Source of the DNA: Dehalococcoidia bacterium
GTDB lineage: Bacteria; Chloroflexota; Dehalococcoidia; SM23-28-2
Length of the DNA: 53,541 nucleotides
NCBI GenBank assembly: GCA_030615765.1
Contig: JAUWYP010000014.1
Coordinates: forward strand, 1-53,541
Direction of reading: 5' to 3'
The position numbers and the translations under genes are program-made. Below, one piece after another: positions 16,953 to 26,319 of this stretch. Numbering within the stretch: the first letter of the stretch is position 1; every line of letters starts with the position of its first letter. The notes beneath the pieces are model-generated. The model worked only from the letters and a program-made list of their open reading frames with translations, did not search any database and was not told the origin of the DNA.

Positions 16953-18260
16953 GTGTCAAAACTAAAGGAAGCGCTCTTGAAGAAGATCCAAGAGAACCGG
17001 CCGCGCACCCAAAAGCTGCTCAAGGAGCATGGTGACGTCAAGGTGGGTGAGGTAACTATCGCACAAGTGATCGGTGGCGCACGCGGTGTCCGCTCCCTCC
17101 TCACCGACATCTCGTACCTAGATCCGTCCGAGGGCATCCGTTTCCGCGGCAAGCTGATCCCCGAGACCTTCGCGGCGCTGCCCAAGCCCCCGGGCTGTGA
17201 GTACCCCTACGTGGAAGGGTTCTGGTACTTCTTGCTCACCGGTGACGCACCGACCGAGAAGAAGACCCTGGAGGTCGTGGAGGACTTCAAGGCCCGCCGT
17301 GCGGTTCCCCAGTATGTGATCGACCTGCTGCGCGCCATGCCGCGCGACACCCATCCGATGACCATGTTCTCGGCGGCAATCCTGTCTTTGCAGCGTGAGT
17401 CAATCTTCGCCAAGCGCTACGCCGAAGGCATGAGGAGGGATGACTACTGGGACCCGATGTATGAGGATTGCACCAACCTCCTCGCCAAGCTCCCGTCGAT
17501 CGCGGCCTACATCTACCGCATGAAGTACGGGGCGGACGTCCACATCCCCGTCAACGAGGCCCTCGACTTCGGCGGCAACTTCGCGCACCAAATGGGCTTT
17601 CCCAAGCCCTACGACGACGTCGCCCGCATGTACTTCATCCTCCACTCGGATCACGAGTCGGGCAACGTGTCGGCGCACGCCACGCACCTGGTCGCCTCGG
17701 CCCTGTCGGACGCCTACTACTCCTTGTCAGGCGGGATGAACGGTCTCGCCGGCCCGCTCCACGGCCTGGCCAACCAAGAAGTCCTGCGGTGGCTGATGAA
17801 CTTCCAGGAGAAGCTGGATGGCAAGGAACCGACTGAGGAGCTAGTACGCGAGGCACTTTGGGATACCTTGAAGGCCGGCCAGGTGATCCCAGGCTTCGGG
17901 CACGCGGTGCTGCGCAAGACCGACCCGCGTTATACCGCGCAACGCGAGTTCTGCCTCAAGAACCTGCCCGACTACCCGCTCTTCAAGCTCGTCAGCATGG
18001 TCTTCAAGGTGGCTCCGGATGTGCTCAGCGAGCAGGGCAAGGTCAAGAACCCGTGGCCGAACGTGGACGCGCACTCGGGCGTCTTGCAGTGGTACTACGG
18101 CCTGACCGAGTGGGACTTCTACACGGTGCTGTTTGGTGTCGGCCGGGGCATCGGCGTGCTTGCCAACATCATCTGGGACCGCGCACTTGCCTATCCCATC
18201 GAGCGACCCAAGTCCCTCACCACCAAGATGCTGGAGGACCTGGCTGCCGGGGACTCCTAA
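16953..18260 (+). CDS. gltA: Citrate synthase, type I animal/Geobacter-like form
   Basis: 435 residues from GTG at 16953, after ggaaggagg. The catalytic residues are His270 (GPLHGLANQEVL), His317 (GFGHAVLRKTDPR) and Asp372 (NVDAHSGVL); the 47 and 55 residue spacing almost equals that of the pig heart enzyme (274, 320, 375). HSDHESGNVSAHATHLV is typical of mitochondrial-type citrate synthases rather than of the hexameric or short bacterial forms. It condenses oxaloacetate and acetyl-CoA at the entry of the TCA cycle; sucC and sucD are also in the window. Confidence 0.95.
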   Translation: MSKLKEALLKKIQENRPRTQKLLKEHGDVKVGEVTIAQVIGGARGVRSLLTDISYLDPSEGIRFRGKLIPETFAALPKPPGCEYPYVEGFWYFLLTGDAPTEKKTLEVVEDFKARRAVPQYVIDLLRAMPRDTHPMTMFSAAILSLQRESIFAKRYAEGMRRDDYWDPMYEDCTNLLAKLPSIAAYIYRMKYGADVHIPVNEALDFGGNFAHQMGFPKPYDDVARMYFILHSDHESGNVSAHATHLVASALSDAYYSLSGGMNGLAGPLHGLANQEVLRWLMNFQEKLDGKEPTEELVREALWDTLKAGQVIPGFGHAVLRKTDPRYTAQREFCLKNLPDYPLFKLVSMVFKVAPDVLSEQGKVKNPWPNVDAHSGVLQWYYGLTEWDFYTVLFGVGRGIGVLANIIWDRALAYPIERPKSLTTKMLEDLAAGDS

Positions 18261-18316
18261 GCCTGAGGACATACCCTCCGGTAGCAGACCCGCAGAAGCA
18301 GAGCGAGGTCGAGGGG

Positions 18317-19147
18317 CTAGCCCCATATCTCCTCGATGCGAAAGTGGAGGCGTCCAGCCGGCACTGAGATCTCCACCTCCTCGCCAACGGTGCGATTTAG
18401 CAACGCCTTGCCCACTGGCGAGGCGATGGAGATTTTACCTTCGGCTGGGCTAACCTCGCTGGGGCTCACCAGCATGTAGCGCACCGCTGACCCCGATGCG
18501 AGGTCACGCAGAATAACGGCGCTGCCCAGGTGAGTTTTGGCCCCTGGAGCTGCTTCACCGCCGACCACCTCTGCATGCTTCAGGATGGTTTCCAGCTGAC
18601 GTATGCGCCCCTCCACGTGCGCCTGGCGCTCGCGCGCAGCGTCCAGCGGAACGTTCTCACGGAAATCCTTATCTGCCATCGCCTGCCGCAGCTCCTCGGA
18701 GATGCCAGGCCGCTGAGCTTTCAGAGCCTCCAGCTCAGCCCTGAGGGAGGCGTGTCCCTCAGCCGTCAGTTGGGACGGCGTGGCCGCCGTGGCCGCACCG
18801 CCCTCAGTACCCGCGGGGCTCTTGCGCAGACGCAGGTGGGTGGCCAGGTTGGTGGTGGTCAGACCCTCCTTCTTGGCGAAGGCCAAAAAGGAACGCAGAA
18901 CCTCAGCCCGACGGGCGACATCGGCTGTGGCAGTGCCCAGAGACTCAGCATAGAGCGCTACGTCATGGCCGCGCAGTTCCCCTATAGGGCGATCCGCTCC
19001 GTACCAGCGGGCGAAGCGATAGACCTCCCTCTGACTCTCCTGGTGCACTTCGGGAGGCAGAGTAGACAGAAAAAGGGCAGCCGCTTGGGACAGGCCCACA
19101 ACTTCCCCACCACTGCCGGCACTAGCGCCTTCCGTTTCGTCAGCCAT
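18317..19147 (-). CDS. Fusion of a recombinase-type core-binding (SAM-like) domain to a GreA/GreB elongation factor
   Basis: About 276 residues. Residues about 20-105 (ALFLSTLPPEVHQESQREVYRF, RPIGELRGHDVALY, RRAEVLRSFLAFAKKEGL, each a separate block) resemble the N-terminal DNA-binding domain of XerC/D-like tyrosine recombinases, but no catalytic domain follows. Residues about 125-276 form a GreA coiled coil and C-terminal FKBP-like domain (SPVGKALLNRTVGEEVEISVPAG seen in two parts). The conserved acidic tip is DKDFRENVPL. A TTGACA-N17-TAGAAT promoter overlaps the upstream in-frame codons, so translation should start at the ATG at 19147 on an almost leaderless mRNA. A normal greA exists at 42659-43132. 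Confidence 0.8.
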   Translation of the reverse strand: MADETEGASAGSGGEVVGLSQAAALFLSTLPPEVHQESQREVYRFARWYGADRPIGELRGHDVALYAESLGTATADVARRAEVLRSFLAFAKKEGLTTTNLATHLRLRKSPAGTEGGAATAATPSQLTAEGHASLRAELEALKAQRPGISEELRQAMADKDFRENVPLDAARERQAHVEGRIRQLETILKHAEVVGGEAAPGAKTHLGSAVILRDLASGSAVRYMLVSPSEVSPAEGKISIASPVGKALLNRTVGEEVEISVPAGRLHFRIEEIWG

Positions 19148-19157
19148 CCTACCGCCC

Positions 19158-19186
19158 ATTCTAGGAACGCCAAATACGAGTGTCAA
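19158..19186 (-). promoter_or_regulatory. Promoter of the GreA-fusion gene
   Basis: On the minus strand, TTGACA (19181-19186), a 17-base spacer and TAGAAT (19158-19163). The predicted start lies only a few bases before the ATG at 19147. Confidence 0.7.
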
Positions 19187-19207
19187 TTACCCCAAGACGC
19201 CTGGAAC

Positions 19208-19237
19208 TTGACAAAGGCATTACGCCCAGGGCACTAT
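19208..19237 (+). promoter_or_regulatory. Possible promoter of the lipoprotein gene
   Basis: A perfect TTGACA at 19208-19213 lies 40 bases before the ATG at 19254. The -10 is poor (CACTAT at 19232-19237 with an 18-base spacer). Confidence 0.35.
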
Positions 19238-19253
19238 GGGCAGGCACAGAACC

Positions 19254-19946
19254 ATGCGTTTGACCCTTCTGCCGACGATTCTATTGCTCCCCTTCCTGTT
19301 CGCTCTCGCGGCCTGCGGTGGCGATGGTCAGGAGGAAGTAGTTCTGATCGAAGACGCCGAGGCTATCGCGCTTCAGATCGGCGACGTGCCCATGGACTTC
19401 CTCGAGGTCGAGGGTAGTGCCATGCACATCACCAATGCCGAGAGCTGCGCTGGGGCCCAGGGCGACGAGCGAGACGAATGCTTGAGCCGCCTGGAGGAAT
19501 GGGGCCGCCTCGATGGCTACCAAGTGGAGTATGCAGCCAGCGACCCCGAAGCCCTCTTGAGCGGCACCTATAGCATCTTCGGCGCCGTCTCCATCTACCG
19601 CGATCAGAAGGGGGCAAGCGAGGCCTTCCGTGTTGGCGAGGAGAGGCTGCAAGAGGAGTTGCGACAACTGGAGGATGCCGCAGCCGTGGAAATACCTACC
19701 ATCGGCGATGAATCGCTGGCCTTCGTGACCATCGACAGCCGAAGTATAGGTACGCGCGACATCTCGATAAGTCTGCACGTGGTAGACTTCCGGCGGGGAA
19801 ACGTCCTGGTGCGGATCGGAGCCACTGCTGCCACAGCCCTAGCCTCCGTGGATGATGCCCTCAGACTGGCAGAGCGCCTAGACGAGCGTATTCTACGGGT
19901 GGCCAGCCAAACCTCGCCGGCAGCCAGTCCAACCACCGCTCCCTAA
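19254..19946 (+). CDS. Lipoprotein of unknown function
   Basis: About 230 residues. [21 protein letters not shown] is a clear lipoprotein signal with lipobox LAAC (written in two parts: n/h-region and LAAC). An ATG at 19236 lies 18 bases upstream in frame, but 19254 starts directly at the signal. The mature part is alpha/beta with repeated acidic segments and ends in a Pro/Ser/Thr tail. Sequences of this sort resemble solute- or heme-binding-like lipoproteins, but no family was recognised. Its last 4 bases overlap the end of the convergent DUF5667-type gene. Confidence 0.8.
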   Translation: MRLTLLPTILLLPFLFALAACGGDGQEEVVLIEDAEAIALQIGDVPMDFLEVEGSAMHITNAESCAGAQGDERDECLSRLEEWGRLDGYQVEYAASDPEALLSGTYSIFGAVSIYRDQKGASEAFRVGEERLQEELRQLEDAAAVEIPTIGDESLAFVTIDSRSIGTRDISISLHVVDFRRGNVLVRIGATAATALASVDDALRLAERLDERILRVASQTSPAASPTTAP

Positions 19947-20908
19947 GGAGCAGCGGTCGCTGTGGGGCTGGGTTCCTCGCCGCCCTCAGGGGTCGGCGAA
20001 GGTGGGGGCTGCGGTGTCTCGGTGGGGGTTGTCTCCGGCGTCTCCGTTGCAGACGGAGTGGCCGTAGGGGTGGCGGTAGAAGTAGGGCTCTCCTCAGGCG
20101 TGGCAATTGGCGTCGCGCTGGGGGTCGCCGATGGCGTCGGGGTTGCGGTGGGCGTGGCCGATGGCGTTGGACTAGCGGTGGGCGTCAGCATCTCCTCGAC
20201 CTTGGCTCGCCCTTCCCCGGCTATCTCGATTATCTCGTCCAGGTCCTCAGCCGCCTGCGGCGACACGCTCTCCTTCACCTCGCTGAGAACCTCTTCCTGA
20301 TCAGCAAATAGCTCGCCGATCTGCGACACGTCCTCCGGCTCAAGCTGCTCAGGCTGGTCGAGGCTAGCCACCAGCGCGGCCGTTTCCTCCTTCAGTTGCT
20401 GAATCGCGACCGGCTCGACAGTGCCGCTCTCCGCCTCCGTTCGAATCGCCTCCAAATTGGCCTGAAGCTTCTCCACCTGGCTCTGGATATCACTCACCAC
20501 GGGCACCGGCGTGCTGATCGGCGTCACCTTGGCGACACCGATAAACGGCTCTTGAGAGCCACTGCCGCCACCCCAGGCGAGCACGCTCGCCCAGACCGCG
20601 AAGGCTACCAGAGCAGCGCTGCCCACGGCTGCTGGGGCCCAGCGCCAGAAAGGCCTGACCGGTCGCGCGGTCAGCCGCGTCTGGCGACGGCGGGCCATGG
20701 CAGCCAGGAAGCGCTCGCGGGCCGCCTGCGCGTAGAGCGGCGAGGGATCGACAGCATAGACATTCTGGAGGCTACACGCCGTATGTAGCAGAGGCTCCAG
20801 CTCAGCCGCCAGCTCCGGATAGAGAGCCAGACACTCTTCCACCGTGCTCTGGCCCCCGGCCAGCGCCGCCAGGCACTCCTCCAGCGTTTCCTCAAGCTTT
20901 CTCTTCAT
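19943..20908 (-). CDS. DUF5667-type membrane protein, probable partner or anti-factor of the ECF sigma
   Basis: 321 residues. The N-terminal helical segment ([29 protein letters not shown], in family style) is typical of Chloroflexota proteins encoded after ECF sigma genes. A membrane helix lies at about 93-112 ([18 protein letters not shown]). The outside part has helical stretches ([36 protein letters not shown]) and then a long Pro/Thr/Ser/Ala tail, a likely cell-wall-spanning stalk. Its start overlaps the sigma gene end by 17 bases, indicating coupling. An anti-sigma role is inferred from context. Confidence 0.8.
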   Translation of the reverse strand: MKRKLEETLEECLAALAGGQSTVEECLALYPELAAELEPLLHTACSLQNVYAVDPSPLYAQAARERFLAAMARRRQTRLTARPVRPFWRWAPAAVGSAALVAFAVWASVLAWGGGSGSQEPFIGVAKVTPISTPVPVVSDIQSQVEKLQANLEAIRTEAESGTVEPVAIQQLKEETAALVASLDQPEQLEPEDVSQIGELFADQEEVLSEVKESVSPQAAEDLDEIIEIAGEGRAKVEEMLTPTASPTPSATPTATPTPSATPSATPIATPEESPTSTATPTATPSATETPETTPTETPQPPPSPTPEGGEEPSPTATAAP

Positions 20909-21473
20909 CGCCTTCCGGCTTCTTCTCCACCAGCAGCTCTCTCAGCTTGACGATGGCCTTGTGCTGTATGACCTTTACGTTGCCCCCGCTCTTGCCCAGG
21001 GCCCGCGCCGTCTCCGCCACCGACAGCCCCGCTCCGAAGCGAAGAGCGATCACCTTCCGCTGGGCCTCGGGGAGGTTGCGAGTCGCCTCCATCACCTCGT
21101 CCAAGGCCAAGCGGGCCTCCACCGCCTCCTCCGGACCCTGTGTATTCACCGGCAGGCTGGGCGATAGGGGGGAGAACCTCCCCCGAGCACCATCCCGCCG
21201 TTGATGGCTAACGACAGCGTTGTGAGCGATGCGGAAGATCCAAGCCGAGAAAGGCACCTGCCGCCACTCGAACCGCTCTAGGGCATCCAGGACGCGGATG
21301 AACACCTCTTCCGCCAGGTCCTCGGCATCACCCACGTTCCCCGTGCGAACCAGCATGTAGCGGTAGACGCGCGGGAAATACCTGTTATATAGCGTGGCGA
21401 TGGCTCCCTCATCGCCGACCCTGGCGGCATCCACCAACAGACGCTCGCCTTGGGCCTCCAACTCAGGGTACAA
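20892..21473 (-). CDS. ECF-type RNA polymerase sigma factor
   Basis: About 193 residues. Region 2 is visible as [16 protein letters not shown]...[17 protein letters not shown] and [16 protein letters not shown]; region 4 as [41 protein letters not shown] (separate blocks). The start is placed at TTG 21473, which has GAGGAGG nine bases upstream and gives the usual N-terminal length. An ATG at 21539 is in frame but has no ribosome site and lies upstream of the start predicted from the promoter at 21528-21556. It likely controls envelope genes near it. Confidence 0.9.
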   Translation of the reverse strand: MYPELEAQGERLLVDAARVGDEGAIATLYNRYFPRVYRYMLVRTGNVGDAEDLAEEVFIRVLDALERFEWRQVPFSAWIFRIAHNAVVSHQRRDGARGRFSPLSPSLPVNTQGPEEAVEARLALDEVMEATRNLPEAQRKVIALRFGAGLSVAETARALGKSGGNVKVIQHKAIVKLRELLVEKKPEGDEEKA

Positions 21474-21527
21474 GGGCTGAGACCTCCTCTGCCCGCCACC
21501 TTTGGCAGCTAGGCTGGCTACCCCGCC

Positions 21528-21556
21528 ATCATACCCCATTTTGTCGTCATTGTGTA
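21528..21556 (-). promoter_or_regulatory. Promoter of the ECF sigma/DUF5667 operon
   Basis: On the minus strand, TACACA (21551-21556), a 17-base spacer and TATGAT (21528-21533). Transcription would start near 21521, consistent with the TTG start at 21473. Confidence 0.5.
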
Positions 21557-21575
21557 GAACGCCCGCTGCCACAAT

Positions 21576-21587
21576 AAGGTTAACCTT
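21576..21587. promoter_or_regulatory. 12-base palindrome AAGGTTAACCTT, possible operator copy 1
   Basis: A perfect 12-base palindrome in the divergent region between the sigma operon and the large secreted-protein gene. The core GGTTAACC recurs at 21651-21658, exactly 73 bases on (about seven helical turns). A 9-bp hairpin with one bulge (ccctgcgac / gtcggcaggg) lies between them. Confidence 0.4.
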
Positions 21588-21650
21588 CCGAACATTTGCC
21601 CGAACTCGGGAGCAACTCCAGCCCCTGCGACCGCGCTGTCGGCAGGGACT

Positions 21651-21658
21651 GGTTAACC
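21651..21658. promoter_or_regulatory. GGTTAACC, possible operator copy 2
   Basis: Second copy of the 8-base palindromic core, on the same helical face as the copy at 21578-21585 given the 73-base spacing. It lies 63 bases before the TTGACA of the plus-strand promoter. Confidence 0.35.
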
Positions 21659-21720
21659 TTTGCCGACCCTGAGGCGTTTTAAACAATTGATGGGCGACAC
21701 ATAATTTGTGCCCCAGACGC

Positions 21721-21749
21721 TTGACAGAGCGAGGGTGGTTCTATAGAGT
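21721..21749 (+). promoter_or_regulatory. Promoter of the large secreted-protein gene
   Basis: A perfect TTGACA at 21721-21726, a 17-base spacer and TAGAGT at 21744-21749. The predicted start near 21756 leaves an unusually long leader of about 250 bases before the ATG at 22009. Confidence 0.6.
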
Positions 21750-21755
21750 CAGGCA

Positions 21756-22008
21756 CTGGTGGATTAAGGATGGTGGTGGCAGCGGAGGTGTTGCTGAAAG
21801 CCTGACGGAAGGAAATTTCCTTAAAGTAAGGCAACGAATGACCGAACCGGCAACGTGGCTTGGTTCCCGGCCAATGAGGAAGGAACCAAAAGCAAATCGG
21901 CGGGAAAGAGCAAGTAGACCGGTCGCTCTCCGTTCTAGGTGGGAGGATGGCTGGTCTATTTGTGTTATGTGTGCTCTTGTTAGCACATTCGCGAAAGTGG
22001 GGTGAGCT
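21756..22008 (+). promoter_or_regulatory. Long structured 5' leader of the secreted-protein gene
   Basis: Holds a perfect 14-base palindrome AAGGAAATTTCCTT (21809-21822), an 8-bp stem TTGGTTCC/GGAACCAA (21860-21889) and a 6-bp stem TGTGCT/AGCACA (near 21967-21984) just before the ribosome site ggggtgag. No small ORF or T-rich terminator is evident. I could not match it to cyclic-di-GMP, cobalamin or other riboswitch cores, so it is reported as an unassigned leader. Confidence 0.4.
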
Positions 22009-25000
22009 ATGCATAGGCTCTTTAGTAGCCGCAAGCGCTTCATCGGCCTAGGGGCGATGAGCGCGCTTGTTATCGCGCTGGCTGTCCTGGGAACCCTGTG
22101 GGGGTTCAGCCAGAGGGCCAGCGCCAACGATGCCACCGTGGCGCTCGTGCACGTCGAGCCCGGCGGGGGCGACTACACCGGCAATCCTTATTGCCCTGAT
22201 ACCGACTGGAGCGGCGGGAAGAACGCGCCGGTCGTCAACCCTGCCCACGACTGCAACAACATCACCGGCCAGAACCACCTCATACGCACCAGCAGCTACG
22301 TTACTGTCGCCGACGACGACGGCGACACCCTCGTCGACGAGGACTGCTGGGGCGGCGTCAACGATGACGGCGACGACCAGTGCGACGGCATCCTCGACAA
22401 TGACGGCGACGGCGCCGTCAATGACGGCTGCCCGCCGGTAGGTCCGGCCGAGACCACCTGCGACGAGTGGCCGTGGGACTGCCAAGCCGATCCCGCGTAC
22501 TGTGACAACGATGGCGACGGCTACGCCAACGACGGCTGCGTGGCAGTAGGTGAGGCCGAGTCCGGTCCCCAGATAGACGAGGACTGCCCCAACTATGACA
22601 TGGGGGACCCCGACCGCGGCTTTACGATAACAAGCGGCGTCGGGACGATCGTGGTCGCCGAGCGGTGCGGCATGCTCGCGGAGGTGCAGAGCCGGCCCAA
22701 CTGGGATCACGCCAACGACGGGGAGATGTGCGCCGTCATTGCGAACAGCATTCCCGGCGAAACCATCGTCACCTTCAGCTACTTCGGGCCCACTGGCCTC
22801 ACCACCACCGCCCCCGTGATCAAGGAGTGGGACACCATAGTCGACAGCGTCATCCTTAAGGGCGGCGACGAGAACCTGGTCAAGGTGTACTACGACGCCG
22901 ACGGCAACACCGTCATCGCGAGCACCGAGTACAAGAGCATGTGGCTGGTCAAGGATGTGAACGGCGATGGCGTGCGCGACGCCGATGACGAGGACCTGCT
23001 GGACAAGCAGAGCACGTGGCAGGACCACGGCGTTGTTTTCGACGAGGCCTTGAAGCGCATCAAGTCGCCCGTTCCGATTCACATCATCGAGGTGGTGCAC
23101 GGCGAGCACGATGTGCTGACCGACGGCCTGCCTCTAGTAACCGTCCGCCAGCCCACCGAGGGGGCGATCATCCTGGCCGAGATCGAGTCCGAGAGGGGCT
23201 GCACCTACTTCACCAACGCCACGGGCACCGCCGACTACGGCTCGACCCTCGGCGAGCTCGGCGACCTTACGACCGACAGCCGGGGCCGCTTCCTCGTGTG
23301 GGTGGACACCGTCTGCGAAGAGCAGGCAGTCATTAACTTCTACGCCAATTTCCCGCCCGGGACTGGCTCCCTACGCTTGGGTCTGTACGAGTGGGTCGGC
23401 ATCAACTGGACGACCATCGAGGAGGCCAAGCAGCCCCAGATCCGCTGGGCCGGCGAGGAGATCGTCCTGGAGAAGCGCTGGGCCCTGCCCGGCGACTGGT
23501 ACCCAGTCGCCGACGCCAATGCTGACACCGTCATCTCGCCAGAAGCCTATCCAGACGGTGACGCCTGCCCCTACGTAGACCGCTATGTCAAGTACATCAA
23601 GCTCGACGGCCCAGGCGGGTTGGTCTCAGGAGTGCCGGAGGTCGCGCCACCGGCCTTCCCCAGCGAGCCGGACGTCGTATGGGCCCGTATAGACGAGAAC
23701 TGCGTCTCCCGCGCCCTTTACTCCTCCGAGGAGCAGGGCCAGGTTGACGTCGAGGCCGTGTTGTACACCTCAGACCTGGTGCAGATCGAGAACAAGCACG
23801 CCTTCCTGGTCTGGTACCTCAAGGTCTACCAGGTCAAGCTCACCAACGTGGACGGCGAGCGCGCTGACCACAACGCCGGCAAGTGGTCGTTCGGCGACGG
23901 TGAGGACACCGTGGAGGACACCCTCAACGTCTCCCAGGACGCCCTCCTGCGGGTGACGGTGAAGGGCTGGTTCGAAGGCGGCAACAACAGCGGCCGCGGT
24001 GCCGTCTGCGTTGACATCGACGGCGACGGCAACGAGCTCGAGGGCGAAGACGCCAGCGAGCCCGGCGAGCCGTATCCTATCCTGTTCTACGAGGACGGCT
24101 GCGATGACCCCGACGACGAGATCCTCGACCACGGCCACTGGGTGCTCCCCGACGACCTGCCGGCCCTGGCCGGCCCCGACGCCATCAACACCCGCCGCAG
24201 CTGGGACGTGATGAGCGAAGCCGCCGCCAGCAGCACCGGCGCAGTCGGCCCCAAGAGCACCCTGGACAGCCACGACGCCGAAGATCGAGACTACGTGCCG
24301 GGCCTCCGCAAGACGGTCGCCCCCGACGGCGCGATCACCGCGGCCGATGCTATCATGCCGCCTCTGAAGATCAGGGCCAGCATCGCCGACGGCGACGCCG
24401 GCTTCCTCAAGCAGGCCCTGAAGAGCGACGTTTACGGCAGCAAGAATGACTACCACAGCATCATGATCCCGGCCTCCCCGGAGATCCCGCCGATCGTCAA
24501 CAACGGCGGCTACGACTGGGATAGCTGGGTCTGCCACGACGCCATCAACCAGGATGTCGACGGCGACGGCATTGCCAACGCAGCCGACAACTGCCCCTTT
24601 GACAAGAACAACAACCAGGCCAACCTCGACGCCGACAGCCTTGGCGACGTCTGCGACGCCGATATCGACAGCGCCACCGGCGCCCACCCCAACGCGACCG
24701 ACGTCTGTGACTACAACGCCGCCGTTAACGTCGTTGGAGACGGGGCCGCGGACGCGGACAGCGACGGCGTCCCGGTGGAGTGCGACATCGACGACACCAA
24801 GGACACTCTGACTGCCGAGGACCACGACCAGGACGGCGTGGCCGATGCCACAGACAAGTGCCCGACTACCGCCGATCCCACCAACACCGACACCGACAGC
24901 GACGGCGAGGGCGATGTCTGTGACCTCGACCCGGCGAACGCGCCCATTCCCCTGTGCACGTGGACGGGCCTTGGTCTTGGCCCCTACGAGTTCTGGACGA

Positions 25001-26292
25001 TCATCAACAAGTTCGGTGCCCCCGACCCCTACTACATCGAGTTCTACACCGACAACCGCGGCGAGGGGATGTTCTTCGCCAACGGTGACTACAACCTGAC
25101 CTTCGTCGACTGCCGCACCGACCCGGTCAGTGGCACGCCTGTCTGCGACCAGGGCGACGTGGTGGGCGAGAGCAACATCACCGTCATCGGCGACTACCCC
25201 TACTTCCGCAAGCACTCCGCTGTCCAGTCCAACGATGTCGTCAAGACGTGGGAGTGGGGCGGCTTCAAGCGCGTCAGCCACGAGCGGATCGACGCCACTC
25301 ACATAGCGATCATCGCCCACCTCAAGGACCGCGACGGCTTCTGCAAGTACAAGGTGGGCTCAGACCCGACGAAGGCCAACGCCGTGCAGTTCTCCCCCAG
25401 CCTGAACCCGGTGCAGGGCGAGGAGATCGAGTTCATCCTCAACACCGAGGTTGGCTCCATCATTACCGTCTCGCCCAACGGCGTGTACAGCCCGGCGCCG
25501 CCGCACGACCCGCTCGGCAAGGGGAGGGTCACCGGCCTGGCTGACGGGGTGATCATCAACCGCGGCGAGGCGGTGGCCCTGGCCGAGGACGAGCGTGTGC
25601 TTGATTACTACGACGAGGCCCGCCCTGTCCGCGAGGACGGCGAGTGCCAGGCCTGGATCGTCATCCAGCACCCGCTGGGTGAGGACCCGGACGTTAGCGT
25701 CATCTTCCACGACCCCGAGGGCGATGTCGTCCTCCACTGGCCGGTGACGGAGCTAATTGTCGGGTTGGTGCAGGGCTGGAACGACGTCTGCTACGTGGAC
25801 GACGACGCCGACGTCGAGGATGCCATGGCTGACTTCATCGACGACGTGCTGGCCGTCTACCTGTACGACGCCACCGACACAGAGGACGCCTGGAAGGCAT
25901 TCTTCCCGGACAACGCTGACCTCTCCGACCTCGACGTCCTCCTGCCCTACGACCAGCTGTTCGTCCTGATGGCCGCCAGCGCCGACTGGACCCAGGCAAT
26001 CCAAGCGCTGCCCGACGACGTGGTTCTGGTAGGAGCCAGCGCTGAGGACGAGGTGGCAGGGGCCTGGAACAGCGTCTGCTACGCCGGCCCCGACAAGGCT
26101 ACCTCGGAGGCTACCAGCGACATCGAAGGCGACTTCGTCGTCATGTACACGCTGGGCTCCGACCAAGCGTGGCGACGCTACGTGCCCGGCCGGCCGGAGA
26201 TTCCCGACACCCTCACCACGCTCCACCGGTTCGACTCCGTCATCCTGCTGGTCACCGCCGAGGGTGGCACCACCTGGGTGTTCGACCCGTAG
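22009..26292 (+). CDS. Very large secreted Asp-rich protein with Ca-binding (thrombospondin type 3-like) repeats
   Basis: 1427 residues. An N-terminal signal peptide (to about residue 39, ending near RASAND) follows the start ATG, which has ggggtgag upstream. Residues about 98-190 contain repeated DxDxDG-type loops with paired Cys (DNDGDGAVNDGC, DNDGDGYANDGC). A second set at about 845-985 (DGDGIANAADNCP, DTDSDGEGDVCD) is of the thrombospondin type 3/Ca-binding kind. Between them are beta-rich segments of no recognised family. The last 175 residues hold two copies of a GWN...W..(Y/F).P module also found in the CAP protein. There is no LPxTG or C-terminal membrane helix, so it is probably released or bound non-covalently, like an S-layer or adhesin component. 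Confidence 0.88.
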   Translation: MHRLFSSRKRFIGLGAMSALVIALAVLGTLWGFSQRASANDATVALVHVEPGGGDYTGNPYCPDTDWSGGKNAPVVNPAHDCNNITGQNHLIRTSSYVTVADDDGDTLVDEDCWGGVNDDGDDQCDGILDNDGDGAVNDGCPPVGPAETTCDEWPWDCQADPAYCDNDGDGYANDGCVAVGEAESGPQIDEDCPNYDMGDPDRGFTITSGVGTIVVAERCGMLAEVQSRPNWDHANDGEMCAVIANSIPGETIVTFSYFGPTGLTTTAPVIKEWDTIVDSVILKGGDENLVKVYYDADGNTVIASTEYKSMWLVKDVNGDGVRDADDEDLLDKQSTWQDHGVVFDEALKRIKSPVPIHIIEVVHGEHDVLTDGLPLVTVRQPTEGAIILAEIESERGCTYFTNATGTADYGSTLGELGDLTTDSRGRFLVWVDTVCEEQAVINFYANFPPGTGSLRLGLYEWVGINWTTIEEAKQPQIRWAGEEIVLEKRWALPGDWYPVADANADTVISPEAYPDGDACPYVDRYVKYIKLDGPGGLVSGVPEVAPPAFPSEPDVVWARIDENCVSRALYSSEEQGQVDVEAVLYTSDLVQIENKHAFLVWYLKVYQVKLTNVDGERADHNAGKWSFGDGEDTVEDTLNVSQDALLRVTVKGWFEGGNNSGRGAVCVDIDGDGNELEGEDASEPGEPYPILFYEDGCDDPDDEILDHGHWVLPDDLPALAGPDAINTRRSWDVMSEAAASSTGAVGPKSTLDSHDAEDRDYVPGLRKTVAPDGAITAADAIMPPLKIRASIADGDAGFLKQALKSDVYGSKNDYHSIMIPASPEIPPIVNNGGYDWDSWVCHDAINQDVDGDGIANAADNCPFDKNNNQANLDADSLGDVCDADIDSATGAHPNATDVCDYNAAVNVVGDGAADADSDGVPVECDIDDTKDTLTAEDHDQDGVADATDKCPTTADPTNTDTDSDGEGDVCDLDPANAPIPLCTWTGLGLGPYEFWTIINKFGAPDPYYIEFYTDNRGEGMFFANGDYNLTFVDCRTDPVSGTPVCDQGDVVGESNITVIGDYPYFRKHSAVQSNDVVKTWEWGGFKRVSHERIDATHIAIIAHLKDRDGFCKYKVGSDPTKANAVQFSPSLNPVQGEEIEFILNTEVGSIITVSPNGVYSPAPPHDPLGKGRVTGLADGVIINRGEAVALAEDERVLDYYDEARPVREDGECQAWIVIQHPLGEDPDVSVIFHDPEGDVVLHWPVTELIVGLVQGWNDVCYVDDDADVEDAMADFIDDVLAVYLYDATDTEDAWKAFFPDNADLSDLDVLLPYDQLFVLMAASADWTQAIQALPDDVVLVGASAEDEVAGAWNSVCYAGPDKATSEATSDIEGDFVVMYTLGSDQAWRRYVPGRPEIPDTLTTLHRFDSVILLVTAEGGTTWVFDP

Positions 26293-26319
26293 GAGAGTAG
26301 TAGAGTAGAAACGCGACCG

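Noticed and set aside
21756-22008. Cyclic-di-GMP or cobalamin riboswitch in the leader
   Set aside because: The conserved cores of these classes could not be matched by eye, so only an unassigned leader is reported.
23770-25320. A 516-codon minus-strand ORF
   Set aside because: It is an antisense shadow of the Asp-rich secreted protein: GAC/GTC-rich codons give Val-Asp-rich translation with no ribosome site or family features.
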